Assembly (NCBI GenBank): GCA_016184315.1
Contig: JACPCU010000008.1
Coordinates: 26,703-90,702 of the forward strand
DNA length: 64,000 nt
Direction of reading: 5' to 3'
From: Nitrososphaerota archaeon
GTDB taxonomy: Archaea; Thermoproteota; Nitrososphaeria; Nitrososphaerales; JACQRY01
How positions within the stretch are numbered: the stretch's first letter is position 1; each line of letters begins with the position of its first letter. The notes below the pieces were generated by a model, which was not told where the DNA came from, did no database searches, and was given only the letters and a program-made list of their open reading frames with translations. This document shows, piece by piece, positions 34,245-42,939 of the stretch. A program made the translations under genes and the position numbers.

Positions 34245-34739
34245 TTAAGCAAATCCGAGAAGTGTACCCAGCACCGTCAAACCGAAAGTTAAGAACAGTG
34301 CAAGCCAGCCTGCTACGATCATACGCTTCCTTAATTTTTGATAATCTTCCACTTTGATTACGGTTGGGAGCAAGCGTCCTATACGGCTGTGATAAACGGC
34401 TGCGACAAGCACTATTGGAGCGATGAGAAACTTCAGGACAACGATTTCTCCGAATTGCATCGAATAGAACCGTGGATCTAGAAACTGAATCGGGCTTATC
34501 CCGTGGTTTAGAACATTGATTACGCCTGTGAGCATAGCAATGTAAAGTGAAAATCTGATAGGCATTGCCACAGTTCTACCCACTTTACCCATCAGTTCTG
34601 AAGATTCTCTTACATCCATTATCTTCCTCAGCCCTCTATTCATCAGGGTTATCACAATCATGCCACCTAACCATACCGAAACAGAAGTTATGTGTAGCCA
34701 TTTTACAAGAACAAGCCACGCGAAGAATAAATCTACCAT
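34245..34739 (-). CDS. Four-helix membrane protein, CopD/HemJ-like
   Basis: The 164-residue protein has four hydrophobic helices. The first carries H16 in VKWLHITSVSVWLGGM, as in CopD and HemJ families; the third has K103 and H117 in VLKFLIAPIVLVAAVYH, similar to the K...YH spacing of HemJ. HemJ is a membrane protoporphyrinogen oxidase; CopD-type proteins handle copper or bind heme. Its place directly beside the heme operon, which lacks any porphyrinogen oxidase, makes it a candidate for that missing step. Similarity is weak, so the call is tentative. Confidence 0.6.
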   Translation of the reverse strand: MVDLFFAWLVLVKWLHITSVSVWLGGMIVITLMNRGLRKIMDVRESSELMGKVGRTVAMPIRFSLYIAMLTGVINVLNHGISPIQFLDPRFYSMQFGEIVVLKFLIAPIVLVAAVYHSRIGRLLPTVIKVEDYQKLRKRMIVAGWLALFLTFGLTVLGTLLGFA

Positions 34740-34810
34740 GGCCCGGGCTGGAATAACCGGCTACTTAACTTTCCTGATTCCTCTATTAATATGTGAATTT
34801 TTAGCGCTTT

Positions 34811-34820
34811 CTTTAATAAC
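34811..34820 (+). promoter_or_regulatory. TATA-like box of the heme operon
   Basis: CTTTAATAAC lies about 37 bases before the GTG start of hemA in the AT-rich stretch between the two divergent heme-related units. Box and spacing suit an archaeal promoter with a very short leader. Confidence 0.35.
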
Positions 34821-34852
34821 ACCTAACCGCAGGTGTCGCTGAAGGGCTTGCC

Positions 34853-36082
34853 GTGAGGGACAGAGCAACCCGCATTGTTACAGTAGGGGTGAGCTATAAA
34901 ACAGCTCACTTGGATCTTCTTGAAACTCTCTCACGCAAGACCAATAGCGAATCCTTAAGATCGAACTTTCCTTCTGATCGTCAACAAGCCTTCGCTCTTC
35001 TCTCTACATGCAATAGGATCGAGATCTATGCCGTCACTCAAGATACTGCAGGCATGCAACAGCAGCTAGCTCACTATCTTACCCAACTTGACAGACGAGC
35101 CAACGGTCACTTCTACAAACTGGTGGACGAGGAAGCAATCCAACATCTCTTCAAAGTAGCATGCGGAATCGACTCTATGGTTGTAGGCGAACCACAGATA
35201 CTGCAACAAGTAAGAAACGCTGAGATAATAGGTGAAACAGGTCCTTCAAGAAAAACCATAGAGAAACTTTTCCAACACGCCTACGCCTCGGCCATTAGGA
35301 TCAGAAGAGTAACAAGAATTCAATCACAGGATTCAATCGGAGCTCTTGCATGCCAATTCATCTATTCAAAACTAGGTGAACAGACTAGTGTACTACTCAT
35401 AGGTGCCGGCAAGAATGCTAGAGCTGCCTTGGCATCTACAGCGAAATACCGTTTCCGCGAAGTATATGTGGCTAACCGCACACCGTTGAAGATCCGCTAT
35501 CAAGAATTAGCAAACGCTAAGACATACTCCTTGGAAGACATACAGTCTCTGCTCCCATCCATAGACGCAGTGATCGTAGCTACTTCGTCATCAAACTATG
35601 TGATAAGCAGGGAAACACTGATCACTGCAGGCCTAAGAAGAAAGACCCTTCTCGTGGACATCTCCATGCCTAGAAACATAGATCCAGCGACAGCCAAGGA
35701 GCCACTCGTAGAGCTTTACAATATTGACGATCTCAAAACACACAGCAAGATCTTGCCAGAAAGCCAGACAGATGAGGCGGTTCACCTTATCAGTCAAGAA
35801 GCTTCTAGGTTCATATCTTGGTTATCCGCATCGGAAGTGGATCCAGTTATCAAATCGATCAGGAGTAGAGCTGAGAAGATCCGTCTGGAAGAGTTGGATG
35901 AGGCTCTCAGAAGACTGAGAAGTGGGAAGGAGCGTGATGAGAGAGTAATTGCAGTCCTATCGTCGAGAATAGTGAATAGGATACTGCATGAACCGTCTGC
36001 GCGACTAAGGGATAAGGCTAAGTTGGGAAAGTCTGATCTTTACGGCAAGGCATTAAAGGAGTTGTTCGGAATAAATGAGTGA
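34853..36082 (+). CDS. hemA: Glutamyl-tRNA reductase
   Basis: This 409-residue enzyme reduces glutamyl-tRNA to glutamate-1-semialdehyde with NADPH, the first step of C5 tetrapyrrole synthesis. The nucleophile C53 is in ALLSTCNRIEIYA, the substrate region is DSMVVGEPQILQQVRNA, and the NADPH-binding VLLIGAGKNARAAL follows. A C-terminal helical dimerisation domain is present. GTG start. It opens the heme operon and overlaps hemC by 8 bp. Confidence 0.97.
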   Translation: MRDRATRIVTVGVSYKTAHLDLLETLSRKTNSESLRSNFPSDRQQAFALLSTCNRIEIYAVTQDTAGMQQQLAHYLTQLDRRANGHFYKLVDEEAIQHLFKVACGIDSMVVGEPQILQQVRNAEIIGETGPSRKTIEKLFQHAYASAIRIRRVTRIQSQDSIGALACQFIYSKLGEQTSVLLIGAGKNARAALASTAKYRFREVYVANRTPLKIRYQELANAKTYSLEDIQSLLPSIDAVIVATSSSNYVISRETLITAGLRRKTLLVDISMPRNIDPATAKEPLVELYNIDDLKTHSKILPESQTDEAVHLISQEASRFISWLSASEVDPVIKSIRSRAEKIRLEELDEALRRLRSGKERDERVIAVLSSRIVNRILHEPSARLRDKAKLGKSDLYGKALKELFGINE

Positions 36083-36998
36083 TGTCATCCGTGTGGGAAC
36101 CAGAAGTAGTTCTTTAGCTCTGGAACAGACCCGTTTGATAGTTGAAAAGCTTAGGACAGTAAACAGTGATCTTCAGTTTGAAGTTGTGCCCACAAAGACA
36201 GAGGGTGACGAAGGGCAGAGGAAAAGAACCAGTGGAACGGTCAGTGGTAAAGATATCTTCACAAAAACTATCGAGGATAAGCTTCTAGCCAGCGAGATAG
36301 ACCTCGCTGTTCACAGTTTGAAGGATTTACCTGCGGGAATACATGACAATCTCCTAATCGGAGCTGTTCCTGAAAGAGAAGATGCTAGGGATGCTCTTGT
36401 TTCAGTAGACGCTCAAAAACTTTCAGAACTCCCCAAAGCCGCCAGAGTCGGAACAAGTAGTGTCAGAAGGAAGGTTCAGCTCTTAGCCCACAGACCTGAT
36501 CTGGTCGTTGAGGAGATACATGGGAACATTGAGACAAGGATTAGAAAAATGCGTAAGAATGGATTCGACGCTATCGTTCTGGCATCGGCTGGCCTCATCA
36601 GGCTTGGACTCCAACACAGGATATCTGAATATCTTCCCATCGAAATCATGCTACCTGCACCTGGACAAGGAGCATTGGCAATTCAAATGAGAAAGAATGA
36701 CTCTCGTATGCTAAGCGTGGTTAGACCTATAGAGGCTCCTTTAGTTAGAGCTGCTGTCGAAGCTGAGAGAGCTTTTGCTGAAAAACTGGGTGGTGGATGC
36801 AATCTTCCAGTGGCTGCCTACGGGATTGTTGAAGGTGATGTCATCAACTTGATGGGATTAGTGGCATCTACTGATGGAAGACATATACTGAGGGGGAAAC
36901 TGATCGGTGAAGCAAGTCAACCTCAAAAAGTCGGATATGCACTAGCCAGCAAATTGTCCTCCCTTCAACCAATAAGAATGGTCGGTGAAGCTGCCTGA
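36075..36998 (+). CDS. hemC: Porphobilinogen deaminase (hydroxymethylbilane synthase)
   Basis: The 307-residue enzyme joins four porphobilinogens into hydroxymethylbilane. The dipyrromethane cofactor Cys is C242 in LGGGCNLPVAAYG. Other blocks are VGTRSSSLALEQT, VHSLKDLPAG, RVGTSSVRRKVQL and LPAPGQGALAIQ. The start overlaps hemA and the frame ends close to hemD, which signals translational coupling. Confidence 0.97.
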   Translation: MSDVIRVGTRSSSLALEQTRLIVEKLRTVNSDLQFEVVPTKTEGDEGQRKRTSGTVSGKDIFTKTIEDKLLASEIDLAVHSLKDLPAGIHDNLLIGAVPEREDARDALVSVDAQKLSELPKAARVGTSSVRRKVQLLAHRPDLVVEEIHGNIETRIRKMRKNGFDAIVLASAGLIRLGLQHRISEYLPIEIMLPAPGQGALAIQMRKNDSRMLSVVRPIEAPLVRAAVEAERAFAEKLGGGCNLPVAAYGIVEGDVINLMGLVASTDGRHILRGKLIGEASQPQKVGYALASKLSSLQPIRMVGEAA

Positions 36999-37036
36999 GA
37001 AGATCCAACTCGAAACCACTACATGGAATTCGTGTC

Positions 37037-37762
37037 GTGCTGACTCGACCTAAAGAGAAGAATGCTGAAGTAGCGAAAAGGATTAGAGAGTTAGGCGGAA
37101 CCCCGATAGAAATACCTGTCATAGAAACAACAGCCTCGTTAGACTATGACGATCTCGATAATGCTTTGTCGTCTTTGCCTACATATCAATGGATGGTTTT
37201 TACTAGTGCAAACGGCGTAGAGCATTTCTTTAAAAGGGCTTTGGAGAAAGACATCGACTTGAAGGTGTTTAGTGGTAGAGTAGCTGCTGTGGGACCAGTA
37301 ACTGCAGCGGCTCTGGAAGCCCGTGGCTTGAGAGCATCGTTCATTCCGTCATCCTACTTGACTGAGAAGCTTGGAGAGGAGATGCCAAGTGTGCCAGGTG
37401 AGAGGATTCTGCTGGTACGCGCTGAGGGGGTTGACGAAACCATGTCTACGATCCTAAAGCGTAGAGGTGCAACGGTGCATGAAGTCTATGCTTACCGGGT
37501 TCAGCCAACAAAACTTAGAGCCCGCTTAAGAAAGTTTGATGCCATAGTCTTCTCCAGTCCATCCGCGGTAAGAGGCTTTACTGAAGCCGTAGACAAACAA
37601 CCTGCCGAAATCAGCAAGAATACTAGCATCTGGTGCATAGGCCCTGTCACAGCTAAAGCAGCCCAAAACCTCGGATACAGAGTGCACACAGTTGCAAAGG
37701 AACACACAACTGAAGGCTTACTCAAAGAACTAGTAGCAAAGATGGAAGATCTACTTGACTGA
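37037..37762 (+). CDS. hemD: Uroporphyrinogen-III synthase
   Basis: The 241-residue protein closes hydroxymethylbilane to uroporphyrinogen III. Family blocks are VLTRPKEKNAEVAKRI, WMVFTSANGVEHFF, VAAVGPVTAAAL, IVFSSPSAVRGF and IGPVTAKAAQNLGY. The GTG 37037 start is uncertain: codons before it encode HGIRV, which homologues have in front of VLTRP, yet no standard start codon lies between there and the TGA at 36986. The real start may be non-standard. It overlaps hemB by 8 bp. Confidence 0.93.
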   Translation: MLTRPKEKNAEVAKRIRELGGTPIEIPVIETTASLDYDDLDNALSSLPTYQWMVFTSANGVEHFFKRALEKDIDLKVFSGRVAAVGPVTAAALEARGLRASFIPSSYLTEKLGEEMPSVPGERILLVRAEGVDETMSTILKRRGATVHEVYAYRVQPTKLRARLRKFDAIVFSSPSAVRGFTEAVDKQPAEISKNTSIWCIGPVTAKAAQNLGYRVHTVAKEHTTEGLLKELVAKMEDLLD

Positions 37763-38747
37763 AAAATGGTTCAACGCAAATAGGCCTAGAAGGCTAAGGC
37801 GCAGCAAAGCTATCCGGAGACTTGTTAGGGAAACTAGACTTTCTCCGCAGAACCTAGTCTACCCAATCTTTGTCAAAGACAGCGGAGCAAAGGAGCCTAT
37901 CGCATCAATGCCAGGAATATATCGGCTGCCAGTCGATCAGCTAGAAGCAGAGGTCGTTGAAGTTAAAGAGCTCGGCATACCCGCAGTCATAATCTTTGGC
38001 ATACCTTCAAAGAAGGATCCATATGGCTCAGGCGCCTATGCAGATTATGGAATTGTGCAGAAGGCGGTAAGCCAGATCAAGCATATTGAAGATGACCTTG
38101 TTGTGATGACTGATGTATGTCTTTGTCAGTATACGGATCATGGGCACTGCGGCATCATAGGTGGCAACGAGATTTTGAATGACAAGACCTTGGAACTGCT
38201 GGCTAAGACGGCTGTTTCACATGCTGAAGCTGGAGCAGACCTCGTAGCCCCCAGCGCGATGATGGATCATCAGGTAGCAGCTATCAGGCGTGGTTTGGAT
38301 GATTCAAACTTTCAGAATGTTGCAGTAATGGGGTACAGTGCGAAGTATGCGTCGGGGTTCTACGGACCCTTTAGAGAAGCAGCTTATTCGAATCCGAGCT
38401 TCGGAGACAGGAGAAGCTACCAAATGGATCCCGCGAATAGCAGGGAAGCCATGAAGGAGATTGAAATTGATATTCAGGAGGGAGCGGATATTGTGATGGT
38501 GAAGCCCGCCTTAGCCTACTTGGACATAATTGCTCGCGCATATGAGCGATTTGACGTGCCTATAGCAGCATACAATGTTAGCGGCGAGTATGCTCTAGTG
38601 AAGGCTGCGTCGATGAACGGTTGGATCGAGGAAAAGCGTGTGGTGCTTGAGATCCTTAACTCGATCAGGAGATCAGGTGCAGAACTTATCTTGACATACT
38701 TCGCCAAAGATGTTGCCCGCTGGCTTAGAGACGATGAAGAGGTCTAA
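37755..38747 (+). CDS. hemB: Delta-aminolevulinic acid dehydratase (porphobilinogen synthase)
   Basis: This 330-residue enzyme condenses two aminolevulinates to porphobilinogen. Zinc ligands are C122, C124 and C132 in DVCLCQYTDHGHC, marking the zinc-dependent type. The two active-site lysines are K197 (MGYSAKYASGFYGPF) and K250 (IVMVKPALAYLD). The gene starts 8 bp inside hemD and ends 5 bp before the hemQ-like gene. Confidence 0.97.
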   Translation: MTEKWFNANRPRRLRRSKAIRRLVRETRLSPQNLVYPIFVKDSGAKEPIASMPGIYRLPVDQLEAEVVEVKELGIPAVIIFGIPSKKDPYGSGAYADYGIVQKAVSQIKHIEDDLVVMTDVCLCQYTDHGHCGIIGGNEILNDKTLELLAKTAVSHAEAGADLVAPSAMMDHQVAAIRRGLDDSNFQNVAVMGYSAKYASGFYGPFREAAYSNPSFGDRRSYQMDPANSREAMKEIEIDIQEGADIVMVKPALAYLDIIARAYERFDVPIAAYNVSGEYALVKAASMNGWIEEKRVVLEILNSIRRSGAELILTYFAKDVARWLRDDEEV

Positions 38748-38752
38748 TTGCC

Positions 38753-39442
38753 TTGTCAAGCGAAGTAGAGCAAACCAATTCAGCAACCTTTGTGCAATTC
38801 CTTATCTTTGGACTAAACAGTGATTGGCGTCGCCTATCTGACGCAGAACGTGAACAGAACAGAACCAAGTTCTCAGAGGCTCTTAAAAACAACAACATTA
38901 CGACTTATACATATAGCCTAATAGGCCTAAAGGCGAACGCAGAACTACTTCTATGGCGTGCAGCACAATCCCTAGACCGTCTTCAGGACTCTGCTGGCTC
39001 TCTAATGCGAACAGGGCTGGGACACTACCTAGAGATCAGGCACTCCTTGATTGGAATGACCCGTCCATCAATCTATGTACACAAAGCAACTCCTCAAGAG
39101 CAAGCGGTAGGTCTTCCTGATCGAAAACGCTACATGATAGTCTACCCGTTCACAAAAACGCCCGACTGGTATCTGCTGAGCAGAGATTCAAGGCAGAGGA
39201 TCATGAACGAACATATCCGCGTGGGACGCCAATATCCCTCTGTGAGACAGCTCTTAGTCTACTCGTTTGGCTTAGACGATCAAGAGTTCGTTGTAGCCTA
39301 TGAAACAGACGATCTGAAGAGTTACCAAGACTTGGTTATGGCCCTACGCGAAGTTGAGGCAAGGCGATTCACCTTGCGCGACACTCCTATCTACACAGCG
39401 ATCCACAGGTCTGTAAACGAAGCATTGAGTCTACTAGGCTGA
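38753..39442 (+). CDS. hemQ: Coproheme decarboxylase HemQ-like (chlorite dismutase family)
   Basis: The 229-residue protein belongs to the chlorite-dismutase superfamily and lines up with HemQ of Gram-positive bacteria in its second half. Catalytic Y131 and K135 are in YPFTKTPDWYLL, and the proximal heme ligand H154 is in RIMNEHIRVGRQYP. SFGLDDQEFVVAYETDD follows. HemQ turns coproheme III into heme b with peroxide by two oxidative decarboxylations. TTG start 5 bp after hemB, so it is inside the heme operon. This supports decarboxylase over chlorite dismutase function. The N-terminal half is a diverged ferredoxin-like repeat. Confidence 0.88.
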   Translation: MSSEVEQTNSATFVQFLIFGLNSDWRRLSDAEREQNRTKFSEALKNNNITTYTYSLIGLKANAELLLWRAAQSLDRLQDSAGSLMRTGLGHYLEIRHSLIGMTRPSIYVHKATPQEQAVGLPDRKRYMIVYPFTKTPDWYLLSRDSRQRIMNEHIRVGRQYPSVRQLLVYSFGLDDQEFVVAYETDDLKSYQDLVMALREVEARRFTLRDTPIYTAIHRSVNEALSLLG

Positions 39443-39503
39443 AAGAATATGAAAAACCCCTTATCATGTGGTCGAAGCCTAACCACTCTAAGAAGGTAAT
39501 TAG

Positions 39504-40799
39504 ATGCAAATAGAGAAGTCGCAAGCTCTAAACAAGCGCGCCCAAAGGGTCTTGGTCGGAGGCGTAAACAGCCCAGTACGCTCATTCAGAGCAGTCGGCG
39601 GAGAACCCCGGCTCATCTCGAAGGCGAAGGGGCCCCGTATGTATGATGTTGACGGTAACAGCTATATCGACTATGTGTGTTCTTGGGGCGCCTTAATCAT
39701 GGGCCATGCCGACGAAACCGTCGTCAAGGCGATCAAGGAATATTCTACGCGCGGAACCAGTTACGGCGCGTCGACTGAACTCGAAATTGAGCTGGCTGAG
39801 ACCGTCATTAAGGCATTCCCTTCGATCAAAATGTTGCGACTCGTTAACTCTGGAACAGAAGCAACCATGTCAGCCATTAGGCTCGCACGTGGATTCACCA
39901 ACCGAAGCAAGATCCTGAAGTTTGAAGGCTGTTACCACGGTCACGCTGACTACTTTTTGGCCAAAGCCGGTTCAGGCCTAGCAACCTACTCTCTCCCTAA
40001 TTCAGCAGGCGTCCCAGAGTCTATAGTGAAGGACACCATCATTCTTCCCTACAATGATACAGATAAACTGGGTGAAACGTTTGAGAACTTTGGAGAAGAG
40101 ATTGCTGCTGTAATAGTGGAGCCCGTTGCGGGCAACATGGGTGTAGTTCAAGCTAAAACGGATTTTCTATTTATGTTAAGAGAGCTTACGCAGCGACATG
40201 GTTCGCTTCTGATATTCGACGAAGTGATAACAGGCTTTAGGTTCGCATACGGAGGAGCACAAGCACTATTCGGTGTTACACCAGATCTCACCTGTCTTGG
40301 CAAGATAATCGGTGGAGGACTACCAGTGGGTGCCTACGGAGGAAGACGGGACATAATGAGCAAGCTCGCCCCCCTAGGCCCAGTGTATCAGGCAGGCACA
40401 CTTTCAGGCAACCCCCTCTGCATGGCTGCCGGGCTTGCAACCCTAAGACAGCTTAACGGTAGACTATATGCCGATCTCGAGTCTAGATCTAAGAGACTAT
40501 GCGACGAACTCAAAAGGATCGCAGAAGAAAGCCAGTTCCCCACGGTGATAAACAGAGTTGGCTCTATGTGGAGCTTATTTTTCACAGACAAAGATCGGGT
40601 TGAGAATTACTTCGACGCCTCATTGAACGATCGGGAACTATATTCACGCTTCTTCTGGAAGATGATGGAAAACGGCGTGTATCTACCACCTTCGCCTTTC
40701 GAAGCAATGTTCGTTTCATCTGCCCACGACGATTCAACAATTGATGATACCGTTAGAGCTGCTGAATCCTCATTCTCCAAGACAGGTAATGCCAAATGA
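39504..40799 (+). CDS. hemL: Glutamate-1-semialdehyde 2,1-aminomutase
   Basis: The 431-residue PLP enzyme makes 5-aminolevulinate. The Schiff-base lysine is K267 in CLGKIIGGGLPVGAYGG. Further blocks are VGGVNSPVRSFRAVGG, LVNSGTEATMSAIRLARG, KFEGCYHGHADYFL and IFDEVITGFR. It follows the hemQ-like gene by 61 bp, which leaves room for an internal promoter, and overlaps hemE by 4 bp. Confidence 0.97.
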   Translation: MQIEKSQALNKRAQRVLVGGVNSPVRSFRAVGGEPRLISKAKGPRMYDVDGNSYIDYVCSWGALIMGHADETVVKAIKEYSTRGTSYGASTELEIELAETVIKAFPSIKMLRLVNSGTEATMSAIRLARGFTNRSKILKFEGCYHGHADYFLAKAGSGLATYSLPNSAGVPESIVKDTIILPYNDTDKLGETFENFGEEIAAVIVEPVAGNMGVVQAKTDFLFMLRELTQRHGSLLIFDEVITGFRFAYGGAQALFGVTPDLTCLGKIIGGGLPVGAYGGRRDIMSKLAPLGPVYQAGTLSGNPLCMAAGLATLRQLNGRLYADLESRSKRLCDELKRIAEESQFPTVINRVGSMWSLFFTDKDRVENYFDASLNDRELYSRFFWKMMENGVYLPPSPFEAMFVSSAHDDSTIDDTVRAAESSFSKTGNAK

Positions 40800-41821
40800 A
40801 CGAACGTATACTTAAGGCGTGCAGACTTGAACGGACTGACTATGCACCAATCTGGCTTATGAGGCAGGCTGGAAGATACCTTCCTGAATACAGAGAAATC
40901 AGAAGGAAACATGACTTGCTCACCATATGCAAAACCCCTGAGCTTGCAGCTAAAGTTGCAGCTATTCCAGTCGAAAAGTTCCAGATGGATGCTGCCATAG
41001 TTTTTGCAGACATAATCCTTCCATTGGAGGCGATCGGCGTCTCAGTCAGGGTAGACGACAACATGGGGCCAGTAATTGAGAGTCCTGTGAAAACAAATGA
41101 GCAGATCGAGTCGTTTTCAGAGTTTGATCCTCAGACTGTCTCATTTGTCTACGAAGCAATCAGACATACACGTAGAGCATTGAATGAGTCAGTGCCAGTC
41201 ATAGGTTTCTCAGGGGCTCCATTCACACTAGCAAGTTACATGATAGAGGGAGGTTCTTCCAAGAACTTCGCGCGAACGAAGACTACCATGTATGGAGATG
41301 GGGGATTCTGGAAGGCGTTGATGCTGAAGCTGGTGCATGTGGTCTCTGAGTATCTTGCATTGCAGGTGAAGGCTGGAGCGAAGATTCTGCAGCTCTTCGA
41401 TAGCTGGGCAGGGTGCCTCAGCCCTACTGACTATGAGCGTTACGTTATGCCATACTCAAGAGCTGTCATTCGTCAGGTCAATAGGTTAGGCATCCCACTG
41501 ATCCATTTTGGCACCGATACTGCCTCTCTTCTAACTTTGATGAAAGAAGCTGGAGGAGATATTATGGGTGTAGACTGGCGTATCGACATCGATAACGCCT
41601 GGAAGATTCTGGGCCCGAATCATGGGATACAGGGGAACTTGGATCCGGCTGTGATGCTAACAAAAGACAAGATTGTGGTCAAGTATGCTAAGCAAATTCT
41701 CGACAAAGCCAACGGACAGCCTGGTCACATATTCAACCTAGGACACGGTGTGCTTCCTCAGACGCCGCCAGAAAACGTGAAGATATTGGTGGATTTCGTT
41801 CATAGCTACAGAGTGAACTAG
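40796..41821 (+). CDS. hemE: Uroporphyrinogen decarboxylase
   Basis: The 341-residue TIM-barrel enzyme removes four acetate carboxyls from uroporphyrinogen III to give coproporphyrinogen III. The family signature IWLMRQAGRYLPEYREIR is complete and the catalytic Asp region reads MDAAIVFADIILPLEAIG. The C-terminal NLGHGVLPQTPPENV motif is intact. It overlaps hemL by ATGA-type coupling and precedes hemH by 3 bp. Confidence 0.97.
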   Translation: MNERILKACRLERTDYAPIWLMRQAGRYLPEYREIRRKHDLLTICKTPELAAKVAAIPVEKFQMDAAIVFADIILPLEAIGVSVRVDDNMGPVIESPVKTNEQIESFSEFDPQTVSFVYEAIRHTRRALNESVPVIGFSGAPFTLASYMIEGGSSKNFARTKTTMYGDGGFWKALMLKLVHVVSEYLALQVKAGAKILQLFDSWAGCLSPTDYERYVMPYSRAVIRQVNRLGIPLIHFGTDTASLLTLMKEAGGDIMGVDWRIDIDNAWKILGPNHGIQGNLDPAVMLTKDKIVVKYAKQILDKANGQPGHIFNLGHGVLPQTPPENVKILVDFVHSYRVN

Positions 41822-41824
41822 AGA

Positions 41825-42754
41825 ATGCCAGCTGTCATCCTATTGTCCTATGGTACTCCTAACAGTATAGAAGAGGTGGAAGCCTACTACACTCACATGA
41901 GGCACGGCAAGAAACCGTCCCCAGAAAAAGTCGAAGGCTTGGAAAGCAGATACAGGTCAATAGGCGGCAAGTCTCCACTCCTAGAGATAACAAGAAGGCA
42001 GGCTCAAGCCCTAGCAAGAAAACTAGCTGAAGACAATCTCCAGGTAAATGTCTATGTCGGTATGAAGCATTGGCATCCGTTCATACATGATGTGATTCAG
42101 GAGATCTGTGACAAAGAGCATGGAGAGCTGACAGCGATTCCGCTTGCGCCACATTATTCAACAGTTAGCACAGAAGCGTATAGGAACGAAGTCGTTGAAG
42201 CGACGAAAAAAGTGAAGCCAGACATAAACCTATGTTTTATTGAAAGCTGGCATCTGAATCCAATGTTTCTTGACACATGGAAGACACTCATCGAGGAACG
42301 CCTCGCCGAAGACCACAATAACACCTTCGTCTTATTTACCGCCCATAGCATACCTGAACGGTACGTCCAGTCTGGAGATCCCTACGAAGAGCAGCTCCTT
42401 GAAACATCGCGTGAACTTGTGAAAATGGTGGGAATAAGAAAATGGGCCTTTGCGTATCAGAGTGCAAGCCAAACAGAGGAAAAATGGCTCGGACCCGACA
42501 TCCAACAGAAGCTCCAAGAGTTAGCAGATAGCGGTGAAAAGAGTGTGCTGATAGCTCCTATAGGCTTCGTATCAGATCACTTGGAGATATTATATGATAT
42601 AGACATTGAAGCAGCTCAACTGGCTATGCGTTTGGGGCTTAGTCTCATACGCACAAACATGCCGAACGACAGCCCCAAGTTCATAGCAGCTTTGGCATCG
42701 CTAGTAAACAACGCTAATCGAAAAAAGGACTCCTCAAGGAATACCAAAAGTTGA
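41825..42754 (+). CDS. hemH: Ferrochelatase, coproporphyrin type
   Basis: The 309-residue protein closely resembles the Bacillus-type ferrochelatase (CpfC/HemH). It has Y9 in SYGTPNSIEEVE, YYTHMRHGKKPSPE, the metal-site H174 in TAHSIPERY and E254 in GFVSDHLEILYD. The Tyr near the N-terminus and this overall form are those of enzymes that insert iron into coproporphyrin III rather than protoporphyrin IX. It is the last gene of the operon. Its partner in that pathway is HemQ, which is also here. Confidence 0.92.
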   Translation: MPAVILLSYGTPNSIEEVEAYYTHMRHGKKPSPEKVEGLESRYRSIGGKSPLLEITRRQAQALARKLAEDNLQVNVYVGMKHWHPFIHDVIQEICDKEHGELTAIPLAPHYSTVSTEAYRNEVVEATKKVKPDINLCFIESWHLNPMFLDTWKTLIEERLAEDHNNTFVLFTAHSIPERYVQSGDPYEEQLLETSRELVKMVGIRKWAFAYQSASQTEEKWLGPDIQQKLQELADSGEKSVLIAPIGFVSDHLEILYDIDIEAAQLAMRLGLSLIRTNMPNDSPKFIAALASLVNNANRKKDSSRNTKS

Positions 42755-42939
42755 CTCAGTCCAAATGTAATAGGACTTCGTTCCATATCTGAACCTTTTC
42801 CTACAATCACACTTCGACATCTGAATGAAAAAGGTAGATTACTGGATAGTCCAGTGAAGGTAACCAACCCTAGGTTCCCAGAAGATATCGGTTCTGTGAG
42901 ACAGTCCTCTGTTTAGGATATGAAGATAGGTAAAGCTGA

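Noticed and set aside
38753..39442. True chlorite dismutase
   Set aside because: The Tyr/Lys/His set of coproheme decarboxylases and the position inside the heme operon favour HemQ.
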